Program-made: the position numbers and the translations under genes
Shown: piece by piece, positions 55,018 to 64,000 of the stretch
Layout: every line of letters starts with the position of its first letter
Position numbering within the stretch: position 1 is the first letter of the stretch
The notes under the pieces: generated by a model
Databases searched by the model: none
What the model saw: only the letters and a program-made list of their open reading frames with translations
What the model was told of the DNA's origin: nothing
Assembly (NCBI RefSeq): GCF_023898315.1
Contig: NC_064619.1
Span: 507,582,594 to 507,646,593, forward strand
Length of the DNA stretch: 64,000 nucleotides
Direction of reading: 5' to 3'
DNA from: Schistocerca nitens
Taxonomy: Eukaryota > Arthropoda > Insecta > Orthoptera > Acrididae

Positions 55018-55230
55018 TGTGGCCAGGAATCGAACCCATGGTGCCAACATGTTAGGCAAGTAATCTACCATAACGCCATGTAGCCCATCGAAAGAACGAT
55101 GTTGGTTTAGGGTATTAAAGCCACTTGGAAGCACTTCCAAGAGCCAATTTTCTCGAGGAGTTTTGAAAGTTACATCGGTATGCTGTGGTAAATTGATATT
55201 TGAGTTCTGGATTTCATGTACCATAAATAC
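55018..55230 (-). mobile_element. SINE-D with tRNA-like 3' part
   Basis: On the minus strand a leader (ATGAAATCCAGAACTCAAAT, AACTCCTCGAGAAAATTGGC) is followed by a tRNA-like segment from TACATGGCGTTATGGTAGAT to the box B-like GGGTTCGATTCCTGGCCAC (55018-55036). The same leader occurs at 53060-53300. The tRNA-like part follows the leader, which is the reverse of the usual SINE order. Confidence 0.55.
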
Positions 55231-57751
55231 ACGGCGTAAAAGGATAAAACAATCACCTGAGGGGTTTGAAGGAGTTGCCTGGCCTTAGGTGCTAGAGCAG
55301 CTGCTAGGCATCACTCAGCTGTACGGGTACTGACGTTTCTGGCAGGTACAATTTTAACATGGTTAACGAAGGTAGCACCGAGGATGTTTCCGAACTGTAG
55401 CCGGGGGGGGGGGGGGGGGGGGAGTAGTGTCTGAGAGCGGCCCTTTTGGCGTTTTATACATGCACATGTCAATGTTGCACCCTTCCATGATAATGTGACA
55501 AGAGATCCCGAAGTAGGAGGGCTAAAAAAGCATAAATACTCTTTTCTGCTGCATATCACGTTCACGTTTCGGCGAATCATTTTCAACATTTCGTAGTGGT
55601 GTCACCATACATCAAAGAGAAAAAAATTGCCGTCGCACTACACTCCGAATCGAACAGATCTTTTTCAGTTGGGTTGCAGGCCCACAATGTCCTCAGAATA
55701 CAGCTGGATCGCAAGGGGGGGAAGGGGCGATGGGATGTCAGCAATGTCGAATGTTTGTCAAGAATGTCATTCGCGAAATATTTTCGAATCAGCGCGCTAA
55801 GGAAAGCGGTGGTTTCTTTGACGCCTTTTATGCAACTACATGACGTCTTTTCGTGTCGATTATGAAAAACGGTGTGTCTGAAGTGTTTGCCTTGGCCATC
55901 CATTAGAAAACCGCTTGATTCCAATGCCTGCTGACTCGGTTTTCACCTCCATCGCAGAAGCGTCAAAATAAGGGATGAAGTGTGGCTAAGAGGGGACGTG
56001 ACGACCTTCCGGTCCGGCGATGCGTTGATCTAAGTTTCGGTGAAACTTGGTGCCCATGTGACACTATTTACCCACCATACACTTCATAGGAACATCTGAG
56101 CTGTGGCCTGTTCACACGTTATTGTGTCAAGCGTCTCCATATTTCAAACTTCTGCGTCGCAGTGGGAGACAGTTACGGGGTTTCGAAAAAGTCATCCCTT
56201 AATTGTGTTGAGTCGTGTACGTCTCTAATATTTAACAGTATGTAGTATCACATTTACAAATCCGTTATGCTTTACTTGTCTGTATCGTTTGTCGCCCATG
56301 TTTCACATGAAAAGAAATAACATTAATAAAAGAAACCTCATCGTCGCAGCAGAGGTTTTTATGAAGTGCCATCAAAGAACCCGTCCGCATTCCCACTGCT
56401 AATAATACTGTTAATATGAACGTTGGGTATCAATTCAGAAAGGCTGTCCATTCTGAGTTATTGCTCTCCTTGAATACTTTCCCGACAGTGAACATCAGTA
56501 CCTGTAGTTTTGGGACAGATCTTCCCTCCAAAAAGACAGAGTATAGGGTCATTAACCAATGAAATATCTGGAAGTCTATCCCAAACGCACTTAAGTGAAG
56601 CGGAATGAATGATAACGTAAAGTCACTACGAAAGCATGATGTGAGGAGATCAGGCTAATTTGTATGTTTGTCAGGAGTTTCTTAGCAGGGATAATTGAAA
56701 TTTCTAGTCTCTTGGACATCACCTACTGATAATACAATCTCCGTTTTGATATAAATTTCTCCAACACTTTATCTACAAACAGGCGAAGTGTCCCTAATGA
56801 AACAGAAGCATCTTGGTTCGTTAGCGAAGAGCCAGAGGCTCTCATTTGAGTTATACGGTCGGTACTTTTTCATTTTATTTTTTACTGAAATATAATCTAT
56901 GTCTTTGCGCAGACGCCGAAGTTTAAATAATTAGCGGGAACTTTTAATTACGAACCCCGGCGCGGCTGGCGACACGCTCCTTTGCTTGCAGCCCTGCGTC
57001 TTTTCTCACCAGTTTTCTGGCGAGTTCCCTCCCCTTCCCCTTCCCGGTCCATTATAAGACGCGGGACAGAAAAGCAGCATTAAAAGTAATAGACAGGGCC
57101 AGAGAGGAGGGGTCCGGTTCAGACTCCGCCTGAGGCATACCGACACCCCTTCTGCTGGCTGAACCGAGAGCTAGAAAAATATTTCTTAACGCCTTGCAAT
57201 ATACGTCGATGACATCTGTCTCGTAGTTCGCCTTGGATGCGGTCTTCCTAGAAATCAGGAATACGAACAATACTTTACAGAACTTGAGATTTAAGAAAGG
57301 AAAAATACAAAAGAGTTGACTCATACTTCTAACGGAAAAGAAACTGAAAGGCAATGCCGATGTAGTGTAAGAGGGATCGACAAAAAGTTTTAATTACCAC
57401 CAAGAACAAAAGGAACGTTATTAATATTTCTTTTGTTACTGATATTTGTCCACAGTCCTCGTACTCACAGAAACCGTTCCACGACATTCGTTAGCACGCC
57501 GCTGGAAGAGACTATGATAAAGATGAGTTGGGCTGCGCCATTTTGTTCTGGTGGCAACACGGCATTAGCGTCTCTTGGAATGACAATTTAGTTTTGTGTT
57601 GTCTTTATATCAGGGCCACTAGGCACACTTCACCGTCACACCCCGTGACATAAGGGCTGCTAACATACTACTGACTAGAAGATCTGCGTGTTAGAGAAAT
57701 GGAGAAAGATTATCTACCTGACAAAAGTTCAATGAAGCATTTAAAGATATT
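55231..57751. other. long unassigned stretch
   Basis: Contains a G-run at 55403-55422, a 113-codon minus frame at 55583-55924 with no recognisable domain, and a small GC patch at 56930-57000 with TAATTAGCGG and TTTTAATTACG. No transposon ends found. Confidence 0.35.
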
Positions 57752-57756
57752 GTAAG

Positions 57757-58239
57757 TGTTGTGTCTAGACAAGACAGCCTAGACACAATGAGAGGAAGCC
57801 GAAAGGCACGCGCTTAAACTCACGCAGGCTGGCGTGAGGTCTGAAACAGGATACGTAATGAATGCTATAAAGAAAAGTACGTAGCTTCTGGAATACTTAA
57901 CTTTAATCCACATTTGTAGAACATCGCTCTTGATGATACATTAATTGAATCTCAATATCAATTGAATACGACGCCTTGCTAGGTCGTAGCAAATGTAGCT
58001 GAAGGCTGTGCTAACTATCGTCTCGGCAAATGAGAGCGTATTTGTCAGTGAACCTTTCCTTGCAAAGTCGGCTGTACAACTGGGGCGAGTGCTAATAAGT
58101 CTCTCTAGACCTGCCGTGTGGCGGCGCTCGGTCTGCGATCACTGACAGTGGCGACACGCGGGTCCGACGTATACTAATGGACCGCGGCCGATTTAAAGGC
58201 TACTACCTAGCAAGTGTGGTGTCTGGCGGTGACACCACA
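57757..58239 (-). repeat. 3' LTR
   Basis: 483 bp, TG...CA. By hand alignment it differs from the other LTR at 11 positions (about 97.7% identical, no gaps). One end (58215-58239) is a hairpin: TGTGGTGTC paired with GACACCACA across a short loop. Confidence 0.95.
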
Positions 58240-58251
58240 TTCCTCCCCCGC
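58240..58251 (-). other. polypurine tract
   Basis: The minus strand reads GCGGGGGAGGAA directly before the 3' LTR, the expected site for plus-strand primer formation. Confidence 0.8.
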
Positions 58252-58387
58252 AAATCGGCGAACGGTGGTGTTATAAGGCTTCCGCCCGCCGTGGGGAGGA
58301 CCCCATGTTGACGTATGCGACGAGGTGGGGAGCCGAACAACAGGCGAGGCTGTGCCACTCGCACCCGGCCATTCGGTCCGAGGGGAG

Positions 58388-61125
58388 CTAGGAAACGCCT
58401 GAAAACCTAGTCCAGGGTGCACGCCAACATGCGGTGTATGCGCCCGTAAAGAGACAGGAGGGGCCGTAGGGTCGACCTCCATCGCGTCGGGGCACCCGAC
58501 GAGCGGACGACATCTGGTCCGGAGCGGGCAAGAGGTCCATGTCGGAGGATAGCTGGTCACGGAAAGCGATCGGCGGCGCGTGACCCAGGGAGGCGCCCGG
58601 CGGCTGCAGCGACGCGTCCACTGCGGGCGGCGCCGGCGGGAGGACCGGCGGCGGCGGCGGCGCGTCGCCATGGGGCGAAATGGAAGGCATCGTCGGTAAC
58701 ACCTGGGTATGAGGCGAGCCAGTAGATGGGTCCCCATGGTGCTGACCGGACGGCACCGTCGCTGAAAGCAGACGGGGAGCGGCAGAACCCGGGCGACGAC
58801 AGAGGCGCAGCTGATTCAGATGCCGACGCACCTCACCAGAGGCCCCCAAAACCAGATACATAGCGCGGCCAAGGCAGCGAAGAATGCGCCCTGTGAGCCA
58901 ACGCCGTGAACCTCGATAGTTGCGATAGTATACAACGTCGCCTGGAGCAAAAGCAGGTGGCTGCCGCTGAACAGGAACCTGATGCGGCAGATGCAGCAAA
59001 GACATCAAGGTTCGATGAGGACGACCGTGGAGCAACTCAGCCGGCGAGCGACCATCTCGGGGCTGAGAGCGATACGAAGACAAAAAGAGCAATAACGTGT
59101 CCTCCCGAGAATGCGACTCTTTCAACTTCAACATCTGTGACTTGAAAGTCCGGACCAATCGTTCAGCGGCACAGTTTGACTGAGGTGAAAACGGCGCGGA
59201 TGTCAGATGTTGAATACCATTGGCCTTGCAGAATGACTGAAATTCTGCGGACATGAATTGTGGGCCATTGTCGGAAACAATAGTCTGTGGAAGACCTTCA
59301 ATGCAAAAGATAGCAGATAACGCTTGGATGGTGGCAGATGACGTCGTGGAAGACATCCAGACAACAAAAGGAAAATTACTGAAAGAATCGACCACAACCA
59401 ACCATCGAGCATTCCAGAATGGACCAGCAAAATCTATGTGTAAGCGTTTCCAAGGGGAAGCGGCTTTTGGCCATGCAAAGAATTGCCGTGGCGGTGCGGA
59501 TTGTTGTTCAGCACACGCCATGCAAGAAGAGCACAGTTTCGTAATCGCAGCATCGATTCCAAACCAAGTACAGTGCTGACGAGCAAGTTGTTTCGTTCGC
59601 ACTATACCCCAATGTCCTTGGTGGAGAAGCCGTAAGACAGAGGACTGTAACGAACGTGGGACCACGACCCTGGACTGATCATTATCAGAACGCAACAGCA
59701 AAACACCACGGCGAACAAAAAGTCTCTCCTTGTGAGCAAAAAATCTGCGAACCAACGGATCCTCGATCCGTGACTTTGACAAGGGCCATTGCGTAGCAAC
59801 AAAACGCAAAACGGTAGCAAGGACAGGGTCAGCAGCTGTGGCTGTAGCTACACGACGAAAATCAATCGGAAACGATGCGACCACGTCATCGGTTTCCGAA
59901 TCAATGAACATGCGAGCAAGTTCGGAAGAATCGAATGCTCTATCCTCAGCAACAGGCAAACGGGATAACGCATCAGCGTTTCCGTGCTTAGCAGTGGGCC
60001 GATACAAGATATCGTAGCTGTACTGCGAGAGGAAAATAGACCAGCGAATGAATTTCTGCGCTGTACGTGGAGGTACAGGCTTGTTCGGATGAAAAAGCGA
60101 TGTCAAATGTTTGTGGTCTGTGATGATGGTAAAGTGACGACCATACAAGAAATCATGAAACTTAGTAACACCAAATACGAGAGCCAAAGCTTCTTTCTCT
60201 ATCTGTGAATAATTTCTTTGCGCAGACGAGAGCAATTTGGACGCAAAGGCAATAGGGCGATCATGCGATCCATCTTTCTGCGCAAGCACATCACCGATCC
60301 CGAAATCCGATGCATCGACCAGCAACAAAAGGAGTTTCTGGGGATCGAATGGCAGAAGGCAAGTATTTGAAAGCAACGCCGATTTCAACTGGCGAAAGGC
60401 GCGTTCGCATTCCGTCGTCCAGACGAACGGAACACCTTTACGGCGTAAGCGATGAAGCGGAGCTGAAATGGTAGAGGCATGGGGAACATAGTGATGATAA
60501 TAGTTAATTTTTCCCAGCACACTCTGTAGCTGCTTCAAATTCTGCGGCGAAGGCAAGTCCTGTATGGCACGGAGGTGCTCGGGACTGGGATGTATGCCTG
60601 GGGCATTGATTACATGTCCCAGATATGGTAAATCACGAGTAAAAAACACACATTTGTCCTTCCGCAAGCGAAGACCATTTTGTCGCAAGACCTGAAATAA
60701 TGTTCTGAGATTGGCTAAATGGTCTTCTTCCGTCTTTCCGGAGATCACAATATCGTCCAGATGGTTTGCTGCAGTAGGGACCGACGCACAAACAGTTTGC
60801 AGATATTGCTGAAACAATGCAGGGGCGGATGCACACCCGAATGGCAGTCTTTTGAATCGGTACAGACCAAGATGCGTGTTAATCACCAAGACGCGCTGGG
60901 ATTCGTCGTCCACTGGTATTTGCAAGTACGCATCTGCTAGGTCCAACTTCGAAAAATATTTACCCGGGCACAGTTTGTCAAAAAGATCTTCCGGGCGGGG
61001 TAAAGGAAAAGTTGCAATCACTAGTTGTGGATTCACTGTAGCTTTGAAGTCCACACAAAGTCTCAGTTTTCCGGAAGGTTTCGGCAAAAGTACTAAGGGT
61101 GATGCCCAGAGAGAAGCCTGTACAC
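58388..61125 (-). pseudogene. pol: reverse transcriptase, RNase H, integrase
   Basis: Copies the element's RNA into DNA and inserts it. From 61087 the frame is open for 899 codons. RT: KLDLADAY (D49) and HLDD at residues 109-112, where YxDD is expected (His codon 60761-60763). RNase H: LLVDAS (D258), QIEKEAL (about E299) and ITDHKHL (D324). Integrase: H489/H492 with CSSC-x2-C near 519-525, then D552, D606 and E642 (35 residues between the last two). A GPY/F-like module follows (about 740-790), then a proline-rich tail of about 100 residues. The RT start lies in another frame (61093-61371, EFADIFAPGLGC, ELESQGVI), joined by a one-base frameshift near 61119-61123. The His at YxDD and the frameshift argue against activity. 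Confidence 0.92.
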
Positions 61126-61377
61126 GTTAATCACACCTTGTGATTCCAATTCGTGTAATGTTCTTGCGAACTCATCACGCAATGCGTGGGGAACATTGCG
61201 CGCTCTGAAAAATTTCGGTTGCGCGTTTACTTTCAGTTCCACATGTGCTTTATAGTTCTTAGCGCAACCAAGGCCCGGTGCAAAAATGTCTGCAAATTCT
61301 TCACATAGACTAGAAACACTGGCTGAAGGCACAGTCTGGTTCACTGATAGGACCTGATTGACTATGGACAAGTTAAA
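61093..61377 (-). pseudogene. N-terminal RT segment, out of frame with the rest of pol
   Basis: The minus frame after the gag stop reads SIVNQVLSVNQ, SLCEEFADIFAPGLG, KVNAQPKFFRARNVPHALRD and ELESQGVI, the usual connector and fingers start of Ty3/Gypsy RT. It is in the same frame as gag, separated from it only by TGA 61378-61380. It ends at a TAG (61093-61095) just past the frameshift into the main pol frame. Confidence 0.85.
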
Positions 61378-62772
61378 TCACTGAAATAAATCTAAACCAA
61401 ACAAGTTCACTGCAGAAGAAGAACGAAGAACGTAAAATGACACAAGTTTTGTTTGTCCCTTGTATGTGGCAAGAAGGCTGCACTGTCCTAACACAGGGAT
61501 ATTCTGACCGGAATAACTATTTAACGTAACATTCGCGGCACGCAACGGAGGTGTGCCCAGTTGTTTGTACGTGTCTTTATTGATCAATGAAACTGCAGCT
61601 CCGGTATCGAGCTGGAATGGGATCACGTTGCCATGAATGTCCAAGTCTACAAAAAGTTTATTGTCCTGCTGACGACAAGAGCGACTGTCTCGTGCAATTT
61701 GAACTGACACTGGTACAGAATCACTTGCTAATTGACGTGATTTCCGGCGACGTCTACGCACACGTTTTGTGGGACGCACACAGTCACTTTTAGAGAGAGT
61801 GGCACTGGGCGGAGTGGAATTAACTACATGAACGTCCATGGGCGAAGGTTCACGAGCCTGAGTATTCTTGGTTCGATTCCGGCGCGAAGCAAAGGGCCTG
61901 GAATCGTTGTGAGTGTCCGGTCTGAGCTTTTCCTGGCAAGCACTCTGAACATGTCCTTTTCTATTACAGAAAAAGCAAATAGCTTGGCGTGACGGGCAAT
62001 TCTCACGTGAATGTCTAGTAGCACACCGCGGGCATGATTTCACTGCATTTGCTTGCTGCCGCGAGACACGTGGTTGAGAGCTGGGCGATTCCTGAGCAAA
62101 GTCAAGTGTGTCTTGCCTATCCAATATGTCGATCACTTGTTGAAGGGAGGGATTGACTAGTTTCAAAATTTGCTCCCATATACGAACATCAGAAACGTTC
62201 TGTGCAATTACATCACGTACCATAGTGTCTGAATAAGGGAGTCCGCATTCACACTCAAAAGCACAATCCCTAGCAAGGCCTTGCAAAGTTGCAACCCACC
62301 CCCGATTAGTTTGACCGGCCGTACGTTTTGTACGAAAGAACGTATACCTTTTTGCAACTACATTGACTGATTCCTTGAAATATGCATCTAATGCAGACAA
62401 AATTTCTTCGTAGGACAGAGTTGCTACGTCGCGTCGGGGAAACAATTTCACTATCACACGGTACGTCTGCACCCCCACACACGCCAATAAGTGAGGCTGC
62501 CGCTCATTACCTTGAATTCTGTAGGCGGCGAGATGGAATTCAAATTGGCGTGACCACTCAGTCCAGCTTTCCATCGCCGCATCAAACGGACGAAAAGGTG
62601 GTGCAACAGCATGTTGTGGCTGCGGTAGCGGTGGAGCGGCGGCGGCCGCATCGTTTTGCATGGCACGTTGACCCTGGTCGAGCTGTCCAAGGGCATCCAA
62701 TAAGGCCTGCGTCTGCTGATTCTGCAAGCGATAAAATTCGGACAGTACATCTGGAGATCGTGGCGAAGCCGT
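61378..62772 (-). pseudogene. gag with nucleocapsid zinc knuckles and protease
   Basis: Forms the particle and processes it. From codon 62727 there are 449 open residues, and the frame is open upstream to 62787 without any ATG; an ACG at 62770-62772 lies where the family probably starts. A capsid-like region spans residues 50-210 (numbered from 62727; SWTEWSRQFEFHLAAY). Two zinc knuckles follow: C232-C235-H239-C244 and C251-C254-H259-C264. An Arg-rich stretch (322-328) precedes the aspartic protease with DTGA at 374-377. The frame stops with TGA at 61378-61380. Whether that stop is a normal readthrough site or a lesion cannot be told from one copy. Confidence 0.92.
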
Positions 62773-62819
62773 GACACAAGTAAATTAGATATATATACGA
62801 ACGCTAAATCCTCTTTTGA

Positions 62820-62835
62820 GACTCGTCGCCAAATA
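62820..62835 (-). other. probable primer-binding site
   Basis: On the minus strand, three bases after the 5' LTR, TGGCGACGAGTC begins with TGG, the complement of a tRNA CCA end. The tRNA species was not identified. Confidence 0.6.
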
Positions 62836-63318
62836 TGTTGTGTCTAGACAGGACAGCCTAGACACAATGTGAGGAAGCCGAAAGGCACGCGCTTAAACTC
62901 ACGCAGGCTGGCGTGAGGTCTGAAACAGGATACATAATGAATGCTATAAAGAAAAGTACGTAGCTTCTGGAATACTTAACTTTAATCCACATTTGTAGAA
63001 CATCGCTCTTGATGATACATTAATAGAATCTCAATATCAATTGAATACGGCGCCTTGCTAGGTCGCAGCAAATGTAGCTGAAGGCTATGCTAACTATCGT
63101 CTCGGCAAATGAGAGCGTATTTGTCAGTGAACCTTTCCTTGCAAAGTCGGCTGTACAACTGGGGCGAGTGCTAGTAAGTCTCTCTAGACCTGCCGTGTGG
63201 CGGCGCTCGGTCTGCGATCACTGACAGTGGCGACACGCGGGTCCGACGTATACTAATGGACCGCCGCCGATTTAAAGGCTACCACCTAGCAAGTGTGGTG
63301 TCTGGTGGTGACACCACA
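62836..63318 (-). repeat. 5' LTR
   Basis: 483 bp, TG...CA, same length as the 3' LTR. It carries the promoter and polyadenylation signals in principle; I did not assign a TATA box or start site. The terminal hairpin TGTGGTGTC/GACACCACA (63294-63318) is kept. Confidence 0.95.
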
Positions 63319-63323
63319 GTAAG

Positions 63324-64000
63324 CAGTCAAAAGGATAACTACAGCGGAGAAAACACACGAATAGATATTTAAGTACGAAATAACCTTTACTGCATGTCCA
63401 ATTAGCAATATAAAGATTTCGCCAGGGTTACAAAGGCTGCCCCAGGACTAGAACATACTTTAGTTCTAGTGAGTCTCTCTACTATCTAAGAGTGAAGACT
63501 ATTCAGTGCTCTGTTACTATAACCCTTCCCAAGTAATAATACCTCTGAATTCTCAACCTATTGTCATTCTTCTAATACACAATAATTTCAACCTTAATGT
63601 CAGTCGATTGTCTGCCCACTGCCAAAACCTGCATAACTTGTCCAGTATCCTCCGTCTCTCGTCACTAACACACACGTCAACTACCACTATTCAGAGTCTG
63701 TCTCTCTTCTTCCGATACTTTCCTCCTCCACGGACAATGACTTGCTTCTCACTCCCTACCGAAATCCATAGGATATCTCAGAAACTTTAATAATCAAAGT
63801 TTAGGTCTGGTGTATCTGTTCAATTTATCTGCAAACATTTTAAATCCTGAGATCATGCTCCATCAGCGGAATTTTCGAAGTGTTGAGGAAATTCTTATCC
63901 TTTGCTCACCAGACATATTATCTTGCCTGTCCCTTACCATGTTAAAGCTCGCTGGACTCGAAACCGTTAAATAAACAGTGCCACATTGCCAATACGCAGA
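63324..64000. other. unassigned sequence
   Basis: AT-rich. The 94-codon plus frame at 63506-63790 is serine/leucine-rich without a recognised domain. Confidence 0.3.

Larger units (their letters stand above)
57752..63323 (-). mobile_element. full-length Ty3/Gypsy-type LTR retrotransposon
   Basis: The element at 57757-63318 (5562 bp) is flanked by GTAAG duplications (57752-57756 and 63319-63323). It has two 483-bp LTRs with TG...CA ends, a likely primer-binding site and polypurine tract next to the LTRs, and gag-protease followed by RT-RNaseH-integrase in minus orientation. Integrase lies after RNase H, the Ty3/Gypsy order. No envelope gene is present. Closest group by eye is the non-chromoviral insect Gypsy lineages. 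Intact outline, but coding lesions make it non-autonomous. Confidence 0.97.

Noticed and set aside
58207-58737. 176-codon Arg-rich minus-strand frame overlapping the end of pol
   Set aside because: It is a shadow frame of the proline-rich pol tail and runs into the LTR.
58240-62835. Endogenous retrovirus with envelope, or chromodomain at the integrase end
   Set aside because: No third frame with a signal peptide or transmembrane segment follows pol, and the C-terminus shows a GPY/F-like module and a proline-rich tail without chromodomain aromatic residues.
1-64000. CRISPR array, operon, riboswitch or bacterial mobile element
   Set aside because: No regularly spaced direct repeats with unique spacers, no ribosome-binding-site-led genes, and introns plus eukaryotic SINE/LINE structures throughout.

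Overview
The window looks like non-coding sequence from a very large, repeat-swollen insect genome. The repeat families (tRNA-derived SINEs with long target duplications, a 5S-rRNA-derived SINE, many Tc1-like elements, RTE-like LINE ends, a Penelope-like element) resemble what I know from locusts and grasshoppers (Orthoptera, probably Schistocerca or a close relative). That assignment is inference from recall, not a search result. No bacterial gene organisation, operon or CRISPR array is present.

Only one stretch looks like ordinary host coding sequence: a 132-bp, phase 1-1, GC3-rich exon at 26396-26527 on the + strand, with good splice sites, encoding the start of an immunoglobulin domain. 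The simplest reading is that most of the window is intron of one Ig-superfamily cell-adhesion gene. Scattered GC-rich islands (about 3.6, 10.6, 15.3, 30.7, 33.3, 42.9, 48.4 and 53.9 kb), several with TAATTA-type cores, could be regulatory DNA of that gene; this is speculative.

Almost everything else recognisable is mobile DNA. 1-5 kb: a SINE split by a LINE fragment, a SINE-B copy and a Mutator-like transposase remnant. 7.8-10.3 kb: two foldback elements and a LINE tail. 11.4-13.7 kb: a truncated Tc1-like element and a tRNA-like repeat. 16.8-19.1 kb: a decayed intron-containing multicopy gene and a LINE 3' end. 20.1-21.4 kb: a mariner foldback followed by two almost perfect palindromes and a third hairpin. 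23-27.9 kb: a decayed DUF4817-type transposase, the host exon, a Tc1 fragment and an LTR-like repeat. 28.8-33 kb: SINEs, two Tc1-like elements and a compound microsatellite. 35-47.9 kb: dense nested Tc1-like, Penelope-like, LINE, foldback and SINE copies, ending in a 5S-derived SINE. 49.6-55.2 kb: a Tc1-like element with clear terminal repeats, plus SINEs. 57.76-63.32 kb: a complete Ty3/Gypsy-type LTR retrotransposon on the - strand with 483-bp LTRs, a GTAAG target duplication, Gag-protease and RT-RNaseH-integrase. Its reading frame is broken in several places and its RT active site reads HLDD.

None of the transposases or polymerases is intact. The elements relate mainly by nesting, which gives relative ages: several SINEs sit inside older Tc1-like copies with 10-12 bp target duplications. 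The most unusual signals are (i) hammerhead-ribozyme-like motifs with differing but complementary helices inside inverted-repeat elements at 7.85, 8.67 and 38.6 kb, with weaker copies at 34.7 and 45.8 kb, and (ii) the palindrome cluster at 20.1-21.4 kb.
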